Below are positions 35,930 through 36,493 of a DNA stretch of 36,493 bases, in pieces. Location: NCBI GenBank assembly GCA_017410505.1, contig JAFQQR010000003.1, positions 1-36,493 of the forward strand. Direction: 5' to 3'. The position numbers were made by a program, and so were the translations under genes. This stretch comes from Clostridia bacterium (GTDB lineage: Bacteria; Bacillota; Clostridia; TANB77; CAG-508). Below the pieces are notes generated by a model. The model was not told the origin of the DNA and did no database searches. It saw only the letters and a program-made list of their open reading frames with translations. Position 1 is the stretch's first letter. Every line of letters starts with the position of its first letter.

Positions 35930-36028
35930 ATTCTAATATATAAGGCAAGTAATTGAAATTATTTGTCTTTTTTTATATAATTGAAACAATAATTAGTAAA
36001 TTATTGGTATGATTGGAGGCATAACGCT

Positions 36029-36493
36029 ATGGGAAAAGAAAATAAAAATGAGATTATTTTATTTGAAAATCAAGATGTTAAATTAGAAGTAAATATGAAA
36101 GATGAAACTGTGTGGCTGTCATTAGAGCAAATGGCAAAGCTATTTGATAGAGATAGAACTGTTATAACAAGACATATTAATAATATATTTAAAAACCAAG
36201 AATTGAATAAAGCTGAGGTATGTGCAAAATTTGCACATACCACTGAACATGGTGCTATTCAAGGAAAAAAGCAGACTAGAGAATTGGATTATTATAATTT
36301 AGATATGATTATTTCTGTAGGATATCGTGTTAATAGTAAACAAGGTATCGTATTTAGAAAATGGGCAACAAAGATTTTAAAAGATTATATGATAAAGGGG
36401 TATGTAGTCAATCAAAAAAGATTAGAGTATTTAGAAAAAACAATTAAGTTAATTGATATTGCAAATAGAATAGATGAAAGATTAGAAGGAAAT
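36029..36493 (+). CDS. RhuM-Fic protein, third copy (cut by window end)
   Basis: The first 155 residues are visible. ATG 36029 is nine bases after GGAGG. They align closely with the intact copy at 10929: DETVWLSLEQMAKLFDRDRT, VITRHINNIFKNQEL, then NLDMIISVGYRVNSKQGIV. DNA identity looks high (about 85% by eye) and the orientation is the same, 25 kb apart. The missing end should carry the Fic core seen in the other copies. The palindrome at 36217-36241 is perfect here. Confidence 0.88.
   Translation, partial: MGKENKNEIILFENQDVKLEVNMKDETVWLSLEQMAKLFDRDRTVITRHINNIFKNQELNKAEVCAKFAHTTEHGAIQGKKQTRELDYYNLDMIISVGYRVNSKQGIVFRKWATKILKDYMIKGYVVNQKRLEYLEKTIKLIDIANRIDERLEGN
36217..36241. repeat. Perfect palindrome inside the third RhuM-Fic copy
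   Basis: GGTATGTGCAAA and TTTGCACATACC flank one A, with all 12 positions pairing. It encodes V-C-A-K-F-A-H. Confidence 0.85.

Noticed and set aside
1..36493. Alternative genetic code with TGA or CGG as a simple sense codon
   Set aside because: TGA ends parA cleanly and Trp is TGG throughout. CGG reassigned to another amino acid would not restore the frames; the downstream parts lie in +1.
1..36493. CRISPR array, tRNA or rRNA genes
   Set aside because: No regularly spaced direct repeats with unique spacers, no cloverleaf with a TTCGA-type arm and no rRNA sequence could be seen on either strand.

Overview
The window is very AT-rich (roughly 27-29% G+C by eye) and reads with the standard stop codons. 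TGA is a real stop, for example at the end of parA. Genes have strong AAAGGAGG-type Shine-Dalgarno sites and U-tract hairpin terminators. Together with a Gram-positive surface protein ending in a VPNTG sorting signal and Tn1549-like conjugative-element genes, this points to a low-GC Firmicute, probably an uncultured gut Clostridium-like organism. The host assignment is inference.

Region by region. (1) 1-7.25 kb looks chromosomal and envelope-related: the end of a small membrane protein, a cardiolipin synthase, a membrane protein, a CcdA plus membrane-anchored thioredoxin pair, a Pro/Gly-rich anchored peptide, a beta-helix surface protein, a MYG1-family DHH-type protein and a membrane-tethered XRE regulator. 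(2) 7.25-10.9 kb is gene-poor and full of dispersed direct and inverted repeats. It contains a broken RhuM-Fic gene, an 89-residue orphan and a Nudix hydrolase. (3) 10.9-30 kb is part of an integrative/conjugative-type element: an intact RhuM-Fic protein, small element proteins, ParA/ParB, a secreted protein, a giant thioester/Cna-B adhesin, a toxin-antitoxin pair and a giant N6-methylase/helicase. No relaxase, coupling protein, integrase or secretion ATPase is in the window. (4) 30-36.5 kb is a string of small accessory genes (GIY-YIG and PD-(D/E)XK nucleases, XRE and WYL regulators, a GyrI-like protein, SAP and DUF3781 proteins). It ends with a third RhuM-Fic copy cut by the window edge.

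The main observation concerns the codon CGG. I checked every CGG on the plus strand against reading frames. About 32 CGG trinucleotides lie out of frame inside genes, but only seven are in frame. At six of those seven the rest of the conserved protein lies in the +1 frame, as if the C is skipped and GGN is read as glycine. Two are in the MYG1 gene (5719, 5891) and four are in the methylase/helicase gene (24403, 24662, 26397, 27187), including inside methylase motif I and the helicase Walker A loop. After removing these six Cs, both genes become single open frames of 298 and 2485 residues. The simplest biological reading is a lineage in which CGG is nearly unassigned and triggers +1 frameshifting. 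The precedent is AGG and CCC in Perkinsus mitochondrial cox1. The main alternative is systematic consensus error. One in-frame CGG (8631) does not fit.

Other notable structure: an operator-like inverted repeat shared by the WYL-regulator and GyrI-like genes; a palindrome inside all three RhuM-Fic copies whose arms differ yet stay complementary; a frameshift in a 7-A run that removes the membrane anchor of the beta-helix protein; one missing base in the adhesin gene; and a recurring leader motif in front of the accessory genes.
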